NCBI RefSeq assembly: GCF_007970185.1
Contig: NZ_CP042431.1
Span: 3,720,001 to 3,784,000 of the forward strand
DNA length: 64,000 bases
From: Pseudobacter ginsenosidimutans
Lineage (GTDB): Bacteria > Bacteroidota > Bacteroidia > Chitinophagales > Chitinophagaceae
Direction: 5' to 3'
Positions within the stretch are counted from its first letter, which is position 1. Every line of letters starts with the position of its first letter. Both the position numbers and the translations under genes were made by a program. The notes under the pieces were generated by a model. The model ran no database searches and was not told the origin of the DNA. It saw only the letters and a program-made list of their open reading frames with translations. Positions 37,448 to 47,213 of this stretch are shown here, in pieces.

Positions 37448-38104
37448 TTATTTGGATTTCTTTTCCACCCATTTTTGAGTGGCTTCCACCAGCAAGGGTA
37501 TGATCTCTTTTTTTCCGGCCTTAAAGGAATGGTCGGCTCCTTCGAATTTTATGAGTGTGGCTTTCTTCAGTGATTTGCATACCTCCTCCATCATAACGAT
37601 ATCAGCTAAAGTATCCTTCGTTCCCTGTAAAAACAACATTGGCTGTTTTACTGCTTTCAAATGCTCCGCCCTTTCGATGGAAGGTTTGCCTGGCTGATGC
37701 AGGGGGAAACCGTAGAAGATAAGTCCATTTACATCCTTCCGCGGATTGGCCGACAAATACTGTGAAGACATCCTTCCTCCAAATGATTTGCCTGCTGCAA
37801 AAAGCGGGAGCCCGGGAAACAAGGCAAGCGCTTTGTTGATAGCCGCTTCGATGGTTTGGTGTGCAACAGCAGGAGAGTCCGGTCTTTTTTTCTTTTGTTC
37901 TGAAAATGGAAAATTGAAACGAACTGTTATGATACCTGCTCCGGCGAGACCAGCTGCAAGGGTTTCCATGAAGATATGTTCCATACCCGCGCCTGCTCCA
38001 TGAGCAAGGGTAATCACTGCCTTTGCTTTTTCAGGAATGCTGCTGATGGCAGAAACTTTTCCTATGGCCGGAGAAACTGTGATGGTCAAAGATTTGGTAC
38101 GCAT
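37448..38104 (-). CDS. Alpha/beta hydrolase of the Tex30/KANL3-like group
   Basis: A 218-residue alpha/beta hydrolase. The nucleophile elbow is GKSFGG (Ser107), the likely acid is Asp164 (QGTKDTLAD) and the likely base is His192 (EGADHSF). The oxyanion-side motif is LAHGAGAGMEH (about 33-43). No signal peptide is seen, so it is cytoplasmic. The substrate is unknown; relatives are annotated as dienelactone-hydrolase-like. It is transcribed leftwards with the DUF763 gene, away from the T9SS gene at 38399, across a 294-bp divergent region with two palindromes. Confidence 0.85.
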   Translation of the reverse strand: MRTKSLTITVSPAIGKVSAISSIPEKAKAVITLAHGAGAGMEHIFMETLAAGLAGAGIITVRFNFPFSEQKKKRPDSPAVAHQTIEAAINKALALFPGLPLFAAGKSFGGRMSSQYLSANPRKDVNGLIFYGFPLHQPGKPSIERAEHLKAVKQPMLFLQGTKDTLADIVMMEEVCKSLKKATLIKFEGADHSFKAGKKEIIPLLVEATQKWVEKKSK

Positions 38105-38316
38105 GGTTATTGTTTTCAGGAATGAACAGGAAGGTAGTACATTTTTCCATTATAACTTTTTCAATGGGTGCTTATTAGAAGTACTATTGGTATATGGAAC
38201 TTATACTGGACTTTTTGACCGGACAATTAAAATGATAGAGTTTTACCATCCCCGATCTGAGTAGAGCATTAACCCTGTACTGTCCATTTTTTATTCCCTG
38301 ATTTTTATTGTGATGT

Positions 38317-38346
38317 ATCCATCATCTGATGGATGGTATTAATACC
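38317..38346. promoter_or_regulatory. Two adjacent palindromes in the divergent intergenic region
   Basis: ATCCATCA-TC-TGATGGAT (38317-38334) is followed without a gap by GGTATTAATACC (38335-38346). Both are perfect inverted repeats and lie 53-82 bp before the T9SS gene at 38399. The size and place suit an operator for a dimeric regulator. This is inference; the rest of 38105-38398 shows only AT-rich sequence with no gene. Confidence 0.4.
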
Positions 38347-38398
38347 TGTGGTTTACCATATACTACCAGGGATCTGTATACGCATTTAATAACTGAAT

Positions 38399-39691
38399 AT
38401 GAATAAAACTTTACCACAACTTACCATCAAGATTGTAGTGCTTACTTTTCTTACCGGGTTCAATGCAAATGCCCAGTTGATTCCCAATCCCGATTTTGAA
38501 TCATCCACCTCTTGCCCCTCTCAGCATTCAAGATTCATTAATAATGTTTCTAATTGGTTAGTGTCGCTTGGAGGTTTTGCCGGGTCGCCTGATTATTTCA
38601 AGACCTGCGGTTTTCAAATGACTGATAAAATTGTTGCCCAGAGCGGGTCAGGCTTTGCGGGCGTGTATATGGAGCTGAATAATACTTTCACTGACTACAA
38701 GGAATATTTTACAAGTCAATTGTCGGCACCATTGCAGGCTGGTGTAACCTATACTTTTACCTTTTATACCGCACATATCCATGGTGCATCGCCTGCAAGT
38801 TTTCCTACGCCAGGGAACTTTATTTATGAAGACCTGCCAGATGCTGAGCAGGGTTTTATCGGTTTGGTATTTTCTACTGTTGCACCGGCAGCAGCCAATA
38901 CTGTAGGTAATACATCTCCGAGGTACAATTCTATTAAAAATGATTTTGGCAGCGGCAGGTCTTTGATCCCTAAATCCAATACCGCTGTTTATGGATCGGC
39001 GTCACGCAATGCCTGGGTAATGGTGACCCTGCAATATACTGCGGTGGGTGGAGAACAATTCATGACTGTAGGACAGTTCAGGCCGGGTGGTACAAGTTTG
39101 GCAGCCGGCCATGGAGCCTACTACGTATTTGATAATTTTTCCGCCACTTCAACGCTTCCAGTAACCCTGGAAAATTTTACAGCCACTAAGAAAGGGAATG
39201 CTGTATTGCTCAACTGGGCAACGGTTTCAGAACAAAATAACCTGGGTTTTGAAGTGGAGCGAAGCGCCAGCGGAAAAGAATGGAGCTTTGTGACTTCTGT
39301 AAAAAGCAAGGCTTTGAATGGAAACAGTCATGCAAAACTGGAGTATAACTATACCGATCATTCTCCATTTAACGGAATCAATTTCTACCGGTTAAAACAA
39401 ACAGACCTTGATGGTAAATCTGAGTATAGTAATGTGAAGCAACTGACCATCGATGCGGAGAAACTTTCCTTCTATCCAAACCCTGTTAGTTCAGAATTAT
39501 TTGTTTCTGGCTTGAAACAATTAACGGGACTTCAGCTCTTCAATGTACATGGACAATTTATCAGGGCTGTACCTGTTCGATCAGCAAGTTCAATGAAAAT
39601 TGATATGTCCGGATTACCGGCTGGTACTTATATTCTGAAAACGATCGGGAATGGCGGGGAAAGTGAGACTTACAAGATAAATAAGAAATAA
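38399..39691 (+). CDS. Secreted protein with T9SS type A sorting domain
   Basis: A 430-residue exported protein. The signal peptide ends at about residue 25 (GFNANAQ). Residues 26-250 form a carbohydrate-binding-like jelly roll seen in Bacteroidota surface proteins (LIPNPDFESSTSCPSQHSRF, VTYTFTFYTAHIHGA). A fibronectin-III-like linker follows (TLENFTATKKGNAVLLNWAT, NNLGFEVERSASG). The C-terminal 75 residues are a type A signal (LSFYPNPVSSELFV, GLPAGTYILKTIGNGG). Exported through the outer membrane by T9SS, whose machinery is not in this window. The gene is monocistronic with a strong terminator 20 bp downstream. Confidence 0.88.
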   Translation: MNKTLPQLTIKIVVLTFLTGFNANAQLIPNPDFESSTSCPSQHSRFINNVSNWLVSLGGFAGSPDYFKTCGFQMTDKIVAQSGSGFAGVYMELNNTFTDYKEYFTSQLSAPLQAGVTYTFTFYTAHIHGASPASFPTPGNFIYEDLPDAEQGFIGLVFSTVAPAAANTVGNTSPRYNSIKNDFGSGRSLIPKSNTAVYGSASRNAWVMVTLQYTAVGGEQFMTVGQFRPGGTSLAAGHGAYYVFDNFSATSTLPVTLENFTATKKGNAVLLNWATVSEQNNLGFEVERSASGKEWSFVTSVKSKALNGNSHAKLEYNYTDHSPFNGINFYRLKQTDLDGKSEYSNVKQLTIDAEKLSFYPNPVSSELFVSGLKQLTGLQLFNVHGQFIRAVPVRSASSMKIDMSGLPAGTYILKTIGNGGESETYKINKK

Positions 39692-39710
39692 TGTGAACTC
39701 ATAAATATGA

Positions 39711-39741
39711 AACAGCCCGCTTTTGCGGGCTGTTGTGTTTT
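39711..39741 (+). terminator. Intrinsic terminator between the T9SS gene and cassette 3
   Basis: A perfect 10-bp stem (AACAGCCCGC with GCGGGCTGTT) with a TTTT loop is followed by GTGTTTT. It insulates cassette 3 from the T9SS gene. It also shows that the cassette 3 sigma factor cannot start as far upstream as 39733. Confidence 0.88.
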
Positions 39742-39804
39742 CTAAAATCCTGCGCACTTTATTTTTTTTATATAGATTGCATTTGTCACTTGTACCTTAG
39801 CAAT

Positions 39805-40395
39805 TTGGCAACTAACCCATTATATGGACATCCTAATCTCCTGCAACCGATTGCCAATGGAGATGAACAGGCGTTTGCCACGCTGTACCGCTTGTATGTT
39901 CCCCGCTTAATCCCATTGATCAAAAGCATGACAAAGGATGAAGAATTGGTAAAGGAAGTTATTCAGGACACTTTTGCCCGCCTTTGGTTGCAAAGGGAAA
40001 GATTAGCTGAGGTAGAATATCCGCACACATATATATTAAGAATTACATCCTACGTTTGCGTTAACTATATACGCCGGTCCGCCATTGGAGTTCGTGTTAT
40101 GACTGAATTGGAAAAGAGAAGTCCCCAGGCAGACAATTCAATAACAGAAACTGTATCGCTGAAAGATCTTGAGCGGATCATCAGGACCGGGATCTTACAG
40201 CTTACTCCGGCTCAACAGAAAATATACAGATTGAGCAGGGAGGAAGGATTGTCGATTCCGGAAATTGCTGAACGGTTGAATATTTCTCCCAATACTGTAA
40301 AAAATACATTGGTCGCCAGCCTGAAATCTATCCGGGAATATGCAAAAAAGGCTGGTTATTCCGTCAGCCTGTTCTTTTGTTGGATATTTATTTAA
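39805..40395 (+). CDS. ECF-type RNA polymerase sigma factor, cassette 3
   Basis: About 196 residues if translated from the TTG at 39805. The frame is open from 39733, but that start lies within the terminator of the gene before, and no ATG is in frame near the expected N-terminus. A possible -7 box TACCTTAG (39793-39800) lies just upstream. Region 2 (LVKEVIQDTFARLWLQRERL) and region 4 (LSIPEIAERLNISPNTVKNT) are intact. It is paired with the FecR 56 bp downstream. The start codon is uncertain; the family is certain. Confidence 0.88.
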   Translation: MATNPLYGHPNLLQPIANGDEQAFATLYRLYVPRLIPLIKSMTKDEELVKEVIQDTFARLWLQRERLAEVEYPHTYILRITSYVCVNYIRRSAIGVRVMTELEKRSPQADNSITETVSLKDLERIIRTGILQLTPAQQKIYRLSREEGLSIPEIAERLNISPNTVKNTLVASLKSIREYAKKAGYSVSLFFCWIFI

Positions 40396-40451
40396 TTTTT
40401 TCCCTTCCTTATAGTCCTAATCTCTTTCCTGATTGATAAAGTAACAGGAGT

Positions 40452-41618
40452 ATGACTAAAATAGAAATCATATCGCTGCTGCAAAAACATGCAAACGATG
40501 AGGCCTTTACCCCTGAAGAGGAGCTGTTGTTTGCAGCACTGGAAAAGGATAAGCCAGGAATGGCAGAAGCTATTATTGAAATGCTGACTGTTGATGAACG
40601 GAGTTCCCCTTATGATGAAACGATATGGGAACCAATCCTGAGTTCGGTATTATCGATGGATAAAATACCTTCTGAAGCACCAGTAATCAATAGGAGTTCG
40701 TCTGCACGACGAGTACCTTTCTTACGCAAATGGTACTGGGTGGCAGCTTGTCTGATTGGTGTATTGACTGTGATCAGCTATTTCTGGATCATTTCAGAAA
40801 AGAGGAATGCTGCCACTTTACCTGAATTAGTGCAGAAAGATATTCAACCGGGAAAAGATGGCGCAGTGCTTACCCTGGCTGATGGTTCCCGGGTATTGCT
40901 TGATACAATACAAAATGGAACAGTTGCCCTTCAGGAAGGAGTGACCGCTAAAGTTGTAAACGGATCTTTGGCTTATGAAGGCAAGGGCAGCAACAGGGTC
41001 TATAATACGATGTCCACTCCCAAAGGGAGGCAATATAAATTGACGCTACCTGATGGTTCGGAGGTTTGGCTCAATGCAGCCAGTTCCATTCGTTATCCAA
41101 CCATCTTCAATGACAAAGAGAGAAAAGTGGAATTAGAAGGTGAAGCATATTTTGAAGTGAAGAAGAATGCAAAACAACCCTTCATCGTAAATGCGCGCAA
41201 CAAGGCGGAGATCGAAGTATTGGGAACCAGTTTCAATGTAAGCGCCTATGAGAATGAGAAAAGCCTTAATACCACATTGATCGAAGGAAGTGTAAAAGTG
41301 AACGGCGCAATCATCAAACCCGGACAGCAGGCCCGCGTTACCGATATGGTGCGCATCATCAATATTGAGGATACAGATAAAATAATGGCATGGCAGCGTG
41401 GCTTCTTCAACTTCGATAATGCTTCTTTTGAAGAGGTCATGCGTCAATTGGAACGTTGGTACGATATAAGTGTTGAATACGAGAAAGGTATTCCGTCCGT
41501 CGAGTTTGGCGGTGAGATGTCTATGAATACTTCGCTCAACGGTATATTGCTCGCACTTGAGAAGTCAAGGATACAATATAAACTGGAAGGGAATATACTT
41601 ACTGTATTATCAAAGTGA
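40452..41618 (+). CDS. FecR-type anti-sigma factor, cassette 3
   Basis: A 388-residue membrane regulator with a good ribosome-binding site (AGGAG) just before the ATG. A membrane helix lies at about 97-116 (WYWVAACLIGVLTVISYFWI). The periplasmic FecR domain follows (DGAVLTLADGSRVLLDT, TPKGRQYKLTLPDGSEVWLN, GEAYFEVKKN), then the DUF4974-like domain (MRQLERWYDISVEYEKG). The FecR domain is closer to those of cassettes 1 and 4 than to cassette 2. It transmits the SusC STN signal to the sigma factor encoded just upstream. Confidence 0.93.
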   Translation: MTKIEIISLLQKHANDEAFTPEEELLFAALEKDKPGMAEAIIEMLTVDERSSPYDETIWEPILSSVLSMDKIPSEAPVINRSSSARRVPFLRKWYWVAACLIGVLTVISYFWIISEKRNAATLPELVQKDIQPGKDGAVLTLADGSRVLLDTIQNGTVALQEGVTAKVVNGSLAYEGKGSNRVYNTMSTPKGRQYKLTLPDGSEVWLNAASSIRYPTIFNDKERKVELEGEAYFEVKKNAKQPFIVNARNKAEIEVLGTSFNVSAYENEKSLNTTLIEGSVKVNGAIIKPGQQARVTDMVRIINIEDTDKIMAWQRGFFNFDNASFEEVMRQLERWYDISVEYEKGIPSVEFGGEMSMNTSLNGILLALEKSRIQYKLEGNILTVLSK

Positions 41619-41727
41619 TCCCATTCACGAAATTTCAATCATACCATAACCATAGCAGAACCTTTCCTGACCGGTGAAATTCCGGTGATCATTAGCCTTC
41701 CTATCATTTACCGGGGCCAATAAAAAA

Positions 41728-41754
41728 GCCGGAGGTGTTCGTTGCACTTCCGGC
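41728..41754 (+). promoter_or_regulatory. FecR-SusC intergenic hairpin, cassette 3
   Basis: A 10-bp stem (GCCGGAGGTG with CACTTCCGGC, one G-U pair) and 7-nt loop lie 67 bp before the SusC start. The same stem core (CCGGAAGTG/CACTTCCGG) recurs at the same place in cassette 4. No T-tract follows. Probably a leader or attenuation element; this is inference. Confidence 0.5.
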
Positions 41755-41820
41755 GGCAGTTTCATTGGCTCCAAACGGCGATTATTCCTTTTAGTTCACC
41801 ATCAAAACTTACCCAAAGGT

Positions 41821-44800
41821 ATGCAAAAAACTGCTTCCGGGTCTGGTTCAAGCCCTGTTGTGCCCAATGGTCAGTGGCGAAGTCGAAGACCCTTCACCAA
41901 AATTCTGCTGGTTATGAAATTAACCACCCTGCTTTTGACAATCGCTTTCTTACAGGTACATGCTGCAGGTTCTGCACAAAATGTAACGATCTCCGGAAAA
42001 GACATTCCGCTGAAGCATGTGTTCAACGCCATCAAACAACAGACAGGATTTTCGGTCTTCTACACCAAAGACATTCTCGAAGACTCCAAACCTGTTACGC
42101 TTTCGGCCTACAATATGCCCTTGCAGGAACTGCTGCAATGGGTATTTAAAGAACAGCCGGTGAGCTTTACTATCAGTGAAAAGAATATCATTCTTTCCTA
42201 TCAGTCAAAAACAATTCCTCAGATCGAAAGGCTCATTGTGAATATGCCAGGTGTAAGTGGTCGTATCGTGGATGCTGATGGCCAACCTCTTTCCAATGTG
42301 AGCATCCGTGTGAGGGGAACGAAAAGAGGCACTACCTCTGGGAGTGACGGGCAGTTTTTGCTCGATGTGAAAGAGGGAGAAATACTGGATATTTCTGCTG
42401 TAGGCTTCAGTCCGATTGTCCTCCGGCTCAACGGAGAGATCTTTCAGGTAATATCAGCTGAGCGTTCCCGCAATCAGCAAACCGATAAGGAGGATTTATC
42501 CGGAAAGAGTCAGCTGGTGGTTGCCGCCAAACAATATGTACTCATCAGAATGGTACGTGTCAGTGCTGTGCTGGAGGAAGCCGTTATTTTCAACGGGTAT
42601 CAAAAAATCAAACAGAAATATCTTACAGGTTCTGTCACCTCCCTGAACATGGATTCCATCATGCAACCGGGGTTCAATACGGTAGACAAAATGCTGGAAG
42701 GCCGTGTGCCCGGGCTTACCTATATGCAAAACTCCGGGCAGTCGGGTGCGGCACCCAAACTGCGCATCAGGGGCACCAGCACTATCATGGGCTCACGCGA
42801 ACCGCTTTGGGTGGTGGATGGTATTGTGCGCACCAATCCTATTCCCATTCCTGCCGACAGGATCAATGACCCAGATTTTGTGAACCTGCTGGGCAATGCT
42901 ATTTCCGGATTGAATCCTTACGACATCGAGCAGATCGATGTATTGAAAGATGCTACTGCCGCTGCATTGTACGGCGTACGGGCTGCCAACGGGGTAATTG
43001 TGATCACCACCAAAAGAGGAAAACCAGGCCCGCCGGTCTTCAATTACAATGTAACCGGAACCTATACCCGAAGACCGCGCTATTCAGACAGATCGATCTA
43101 CATGATGGACTCCCGCGAGCGGGTGGATGTGTCCCGTGAGCTGATCGAAAAACAAATGGTCCTGCGCGGTGGTGGCCTGGTGGCCTATGAAAAAGCCATT
43201 GCCGATTATTATGCCGGCCTGATCGATTACGATAGTTTTCAAAAACAGGTAGATCGTGCTGAAACCCTCAATACTGACTGGCTGGGACATACGATGCGTG
43301 ATGTGTTCGCCACCAATCACACACTCAGTGTTTCAGGAGGAAGCGCCGCAGCTTCCTATCGCGCTTCGGTAGGCTATCAATCCGAACCGGGCGTGATCAG
43401 GAAAGAAAGCAACGACAGGTATACCGCCCTGCTGAATGTTTTGCTCAGCCACCGGAAATTCAAAGCGGAATTTAATATCCAGATGAGTGCAGGCAAACGC
43501 AGGTATACTCCGCAGGAAGTGGGTGTGCTCAATTATGCTTATGGCACCAGCCGCGCCATCCCGCTGTACAACGAAGATGGTTCGCTGTATTATTATTCCA
43601 CCGTCAACTCCAATACTGCACACACCACCAAATTCTATGATTTCAATACGATGAACATCATCAATGAAATGGACCATACCGGGGACAGGATCGAGAACAG
43701 CGAGTATATTGCCAGGCTCAATCTGAATTACGAGATCGCAAACGGCATACAATTCAATTCAACCCTGGCCTATACAGGTGGCAATGCAGAACAAATAACC
43801 TGGTTCGAAGACAGAACGGAATGGGCTGCCCAGCTCAGGTCCAGGGCCTGGGATGCTGTAAACGGAACATTCACTGAAAGCAGAGATCCGCTTCCTTTTG
43901 GTGGCGAACTCCGGCAGCTGACAGCAAGAAAACAAAACTATACGGTCAATGGCCGTTTTGATTTCAGCAAATTCCTCGATCAACGGAAAAAACACCAGTT
44001 GACGGCTGCTCTCGGAGCTGAAATGCTTTCCAATCGAAATAATGGCACCAACCGTATCACCCGGGGCTATTATCCAAACCGCGGGCATAGTTTTGCCAAC
44101 ATCGATCTCACAAAGTATAAGGATTACGGCAGCTGGCTGCAGACGTATGGCCTGCCAATGATCACGATAGACCTGCAAAATTCTCTGCGCAGCTTTCTGA
44201 CATCTACCTATGTTTTCGACGATCGCATAGTGATCAGCGCTACCACAAGCCAGGAATATTCAAACGCATTTGGATCGAGGAGCAATGAGAAATTTTTGCC
44301 CACCTGGGCCCTGTCTGGCAGATGGAACTTGCATGAAGACCTGCTCAGTCAGCAATCCTGGATCGAATATGCGGCACTGCGGCTCTCTTACGGTACACAG
44401 GGGAATATGCTGCAGGGACAAACTCCTTACACTATCATCAAAAAAGAATCGATCAATACCTACTACAATGCGATGGCCGCTTCCGTTACATCCTTCCCTA
44501 ATCCTGACCTGCGCTGGGAGAAAAAACATGATTACAATACCAGCCTGGAATTTTCTTTGCTGAAAGGAAAAATCAGGGGATCACTGGGTTATTTCTACAG
44601 CAAAACCTCCAATGCCTTCCTCACTAAAAAAGTATCTGCAGCCAACGGAGCGCCGCGCAATTCCTATGTAGTGAATGGCGGCTCGGTGGAGAACCAGGGC
44701 GTGGAACTTGACCTCCATTTCAGGATCATCAACAATGAAGGATCTGGTAACAGGAAAGGTTTTTCCTGGCGTTTCGATCCTCAGCTCGGTCAGGTATTCA

Positions 44801-45651
44801 ACAAACTCATCAACAATAAACTGAACAGCCGCAACGTGATGGTTGATGATGCCATACTAACCTTTCAGGAGTACCTGAACGGAACTGTGCCTGTTAATGG
44901 GAAGTCGGTAAATACGTTTTATTCCTATCGTTTCAAAACGCTGGACCCCAATTATGGTTATCCTGTATTTTATGGAGCGGAGCCGGAAAACAAAACTGCA
45001 CTGACAGCCCAATACAATAAAATGACGAAGGAGGAAGTGTTCAATATTGTAATGGTAGAGTCTGGAAAAAGAGAACCCGTATTGCAGGGTGGCATCAACA
45101 ATACATTTCTGTACAGGAACTGGTCGCTAGATGTTACGTTCACGTACAGTGTTGGCAATAAGATACGACTGCTGCAGATCGCTTCAGGAAATTATGGTAC
45201 GTTCAGGCCCAGCTCTCAGCAAAATATCCGCAAAGAATTCACGGAGCGCTGGCGTTATCCGGGTGACGAAAATATTACCAATATCCCTGCTGTTCAGGGT
45301 GGTGCAGCGATCAATGATCAGGACAAATCTGCCTGGTGGAACAATGCGTCCTATTGGGTGACCAGGCCTTTTGCAACAGACTATTACCAGATGTATGACA
45401 ACGCTGACCTCAGGGTTGTAAAAGGTGATTACCTGAAACTGCAATCCGTCCGCCTGGCGCATACATTCTCCAGGGAAATTTGCAGCAAATGGCATGTAAA
45501 AGGAGCTACCGTTGCCATCACCGGTAATAATATTTTCACCATTGCCCATCAGGCACTGCGTGGCCAGGATCCTTCCCAGTCAGGATCTGCTCCCAATATC
45601 AACCTTTCAATAAGACCAGTATATGCGATCAACTTCAACCTCAGCTTCTAA
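41821..45651 (+). CDS. SusC/RagA-family TonB-dependent receptor with STN domain, cassette 3
   Basis: A 1276-residue outer-membrane importer, longer than those of cassettes 1 and 2. The ATG at 41821 gives a 31-residue pre-extension (MQKTASG...) shared with cassette 4; an internal ATG at 41914 begins the signal peptide proper (MKLTTLLLTIAFLQVHAAGS). Domains in order: STN (about 55-125, ISGKDIPLKHVFNAIKQQTG), CarboxypepD_reg-like (about 140-205), plug with IDVLKDATAAALYGVRAANG, and a barrel ending in phenylalanine. It belongs to a different SusC subgroup from cassettes 1 and 2, so its ligand may differ. SusD follows after 10 bp. Confidence 0.95.
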   Translation: MQKTASGSGSSPVVPNGQWRSRRPFTKILLVMKLTTLLLTIAFLQVHAAGSAQNVTISGKDIPLKHVFNAIKQQTGFSVFYTKDILEDSKPVTLSAYNMPLQELLQWVFKEQPVSFTISEKNIILSYQSKTIPQIERLIVNMPGVSGRIVDADGQPLSNVSIRVRGTKRGTTSGSDGQFLLDVKEGEILDISAVGFSPIVLRLNGEIFQVISAERSRNQQTDKEDLSGKSQLVVAAKQYVLIRMVRVSAVLEEAVIFNGYQKIKQKYLTGSVTSLNMDSIMQPGFNTVDKMLEGRVPGLTYMQNSGQSGAAPKLRIRGTSTIMGSREPLWVVDGIVRTNPIPIPADRINDPDFVNLLGNAISGLNPYDIEQIDVLKDATAAALYGVRAANGVIVITTKRGKPGPPVFNYNVTGTYTRRPRYSDRSIYMMDSRERVDVSRELIEKQMVLRGGGLVAYEKAIADYYAGLIDYDSFQKQVDRAETLNTDWLGHTMRDVFATNHTLSVSGGSAAASYRASVGYQSEPGVIRKESNDRYTALLNVLLSHRKFKAEFNIQMSAGKRRYTPQEVGVLNYAYGTSRAIPLYNEDGSLYYYSTVNSNTAHTTKFYDFNTMNIINEMDHTGDRIENSEYIARLNLNYEIANGIQFNSTLAYTGGNAEQITWFEDRTEWAAQLRSRAWDAVNGTFTESRDPLPFGGELRQLTARKQNYTVNGRFDFSKFLDQRKKHQLTAALGAEMLSNRNNGTNRITRGYYPNRGHSFANIDLTKYKDYGSWLQTYGLPMITIDLQNSLRSFLTSTYVFDDRIVISATTSQEYSNAFGSRSNEKFLPTWALSGRWNLHEDLLSQQSWIEYAALRLSYGTQGNMLQGQTPYTIIKKESINTYYNAMAASVTSFPNPDLRWEKKHDYNTSLEFSLLKGKIRGSLGYFYSKTSNAFLTKKVSAANGAPRNSYVVNGGSVENQGVELDLHFRIINNEGSGNRKGFSWRFDPQLGQVFNKLINNKLNSRNVMVDDAILTFQEYLNGTVPVNGKSVNTFYSYRFKTLDPNYGYPVFYGAEPENKTALTAQYNKMTKEEVFNIVMVESGKREPVLQGGINNTFLYRNWSLDVTFTYSVGNKIRLLQIASGNYGTFRPSSQQNIRKEFTERWRYPGDENITNIPAVQGGAAINDQDKSAWWNNASYWVTRPFATDYYQMYDNADLRVVKGDYLKLQSVRLAHTFSREICSKWHVKGATVAITGNNIFTIAHQALRGQDPSQSGSAPNINLSIRPVYAINFNLSF

Positions 45652-45661
45652 AAATAGCCGT

Positions 45662-47164
45662 ATGAATGTACCGGTTACCCGCTTATGGGTTTCATTGATT
45701 TGCACGATAAGCCTGATGAGCCTTTCCTGCAAAAAATTTCTGTCTACCTATTCTCAGAACAGCAGCTTCATCGAATCGGCCGATGACCTCGATGAACTGC
45801 TGGTAGGAAATGCTTACTACTATAAAGTGGCCTCCTTTACACCCAATATGCTGTATGCAATGGATGACGATGCAGAACTGGGAAAGCCTGCAACAAAGGT
45901 GAGGATACCGAATCAGGAAACCGGCTTTCATTTCTGGCAGTCGCAACCCCGCATCGACAGCGATGGAAAACTCACAGCCACTGACGATTACTACAACGAT
46001 CTGTACAGCCGGATTGCCCGTAGCAATACCATTCTCCATAATATACCCTTGTTGAGGGAGAAGGGCGAAGCTGCGCAAACATTGAACCGGATTCACGGAG
46101 AAGCCTGTTTTCTCAGGGCCTGTTATTATTTCATGCTGGTGAATATTTATGGGAAGCCTTATCAGCCGGCAGTAGCAGGTTTCGGGGTGCCGCTGAAAAC
46201 AGATCCGGCCATCAAAGATCAGTTCATTGCAAGAAGCAGTACACAACAATTGTACAATCAGATCGTATCAGACCTGCTGGAGGCAGAGAAGCAGTTGGCA
46301 GGGGCCAATCAAACCACTACCATCCGTGCTAATCAGGCAGCAGCACAGGCTTTGCTCAGCAGGGTTTACCTCTTTATGGAGAATTATGAAAAAGCATTGC
46401 TGTATGCGGACAAATTGATCAATAACAATCAGTACCAACTGAAAGACCTGAATCAACATACACAGGGCGACGATTTCCTGAAGCGGAATTCTCCTGAGGT
46501 GATTTTCAGCATGTCAACAACCAATATGCACGCTGTTACTAACCTGAGCACAGATGCACCCTCCGTATTTTTCTATAAAGCTTCAGAAGAGCTTGCCCTG
46601 CTTTATTTACCGGAAGATCTCAGACGGAAAGTTTTCTTTAGCCAGGACAGCAAAGGAAATCTCAGAATGGCGAAAAAGCGAAAAACGCTCACCAATTCCG
46701 TGGATGATGCGTCGGATATGTTCCTGCTCCGTCTTTCTGAACAATATCTGAACAAGGCGGAAGCCCTGGCTGGTCTTGATCGTTTTGAAGAAGCCCGTAA
46801 CAGTTTGCAGGAATTCAGAAAAACACGATTCAAGCCTGGAGAAGTGCCGGCTCTCCATTCCGAAGGGGCTGCGCTGATGAATACCATCCGCGATGAACGC
46901 AGGCTTGAACTTTGTTTTGAAACACACCGCTGGTTCGATCTGCGCCGCTATGCAGTAAATGCAAAATATCCATTCGAAAAAACGATCAGGCACCGGGCTT
47001 ATACATTTACCGGAAATGGATACGATGAAGATGGCTACTATGAATTAGGAACCTGGTCACAGGACCCCGCAGCCTATATCGTGCCCATTGCCAATGATGA
47101 AATTGAATTCAACAATGGATTACTTTTCAATGAAACAAGACCTGATCGTCCATTGAAACGATAA
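45662..47164 (+). CDS. SusD/RagB-family outer-membrane lipoprotein, cassette 3
   Basis: About 500 residues from the ATG at 45662, giving a lipobox at Cys23 (LMSLSC). The frame is open from 45623, but that would overlap the SusC gene. SusD features are GEACFLRACYYFMLVNIYGK, LRLSEQYLNKAEALAG and RDERRLELCFETHRWFDLRR. It differs clearly from the SusD proteins of cassettes 1 and 2. It would bind the unknown ligand of the adjacent SusC at the cell surface. Confidence 0.94.
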   Translation: MNVPVTRLWVSLICTISLMSLSCKKFLSTYSQNSSFIESADDLDELLVGNAYYYKVASFTPNMLYAMDDDAELGKPATKVRIPNQETGFHFWQSQPRIDSDGKLTATDDYYNDLYSRIARSNTILHNIPLLREKGEAAQTLNRIHGEACFLRACYYFMLVNIYGKPYQPAVAGFGVPLKTDPAIKDQFIARSSTQQLYNQIVSDLLEAEKQLAGANQTTTIRANQAAAQALLSRVYLFMENYEKALLYADKLINNNQYQLKDLNQHTQGDDFLKRNSPEVIFSMSTTNMHAVTNLSTDAPSVFFYKASEELALLYLPEDLRRKVFFSQDSKGNLRMAKKRKTLTNSVDDASDMFLLRLSEQYLNKAEALAGLDRFEEARNSLQEFRKTRFKPGEVPALHSEGAALMNTIRDERRLELCFETHRWFDLRRYAVNAKYPFEKTIRHRAYTFTGNGYDEDGYYELGTWSQDPAAYIVPIANDEIEFNNGLLFNETRPDRPLKR

Positions 47165-47213
47165 CTGGCTTCATCGATCAAATACCTCTTACTATTTCAT
47201 GAAATAAAATATT

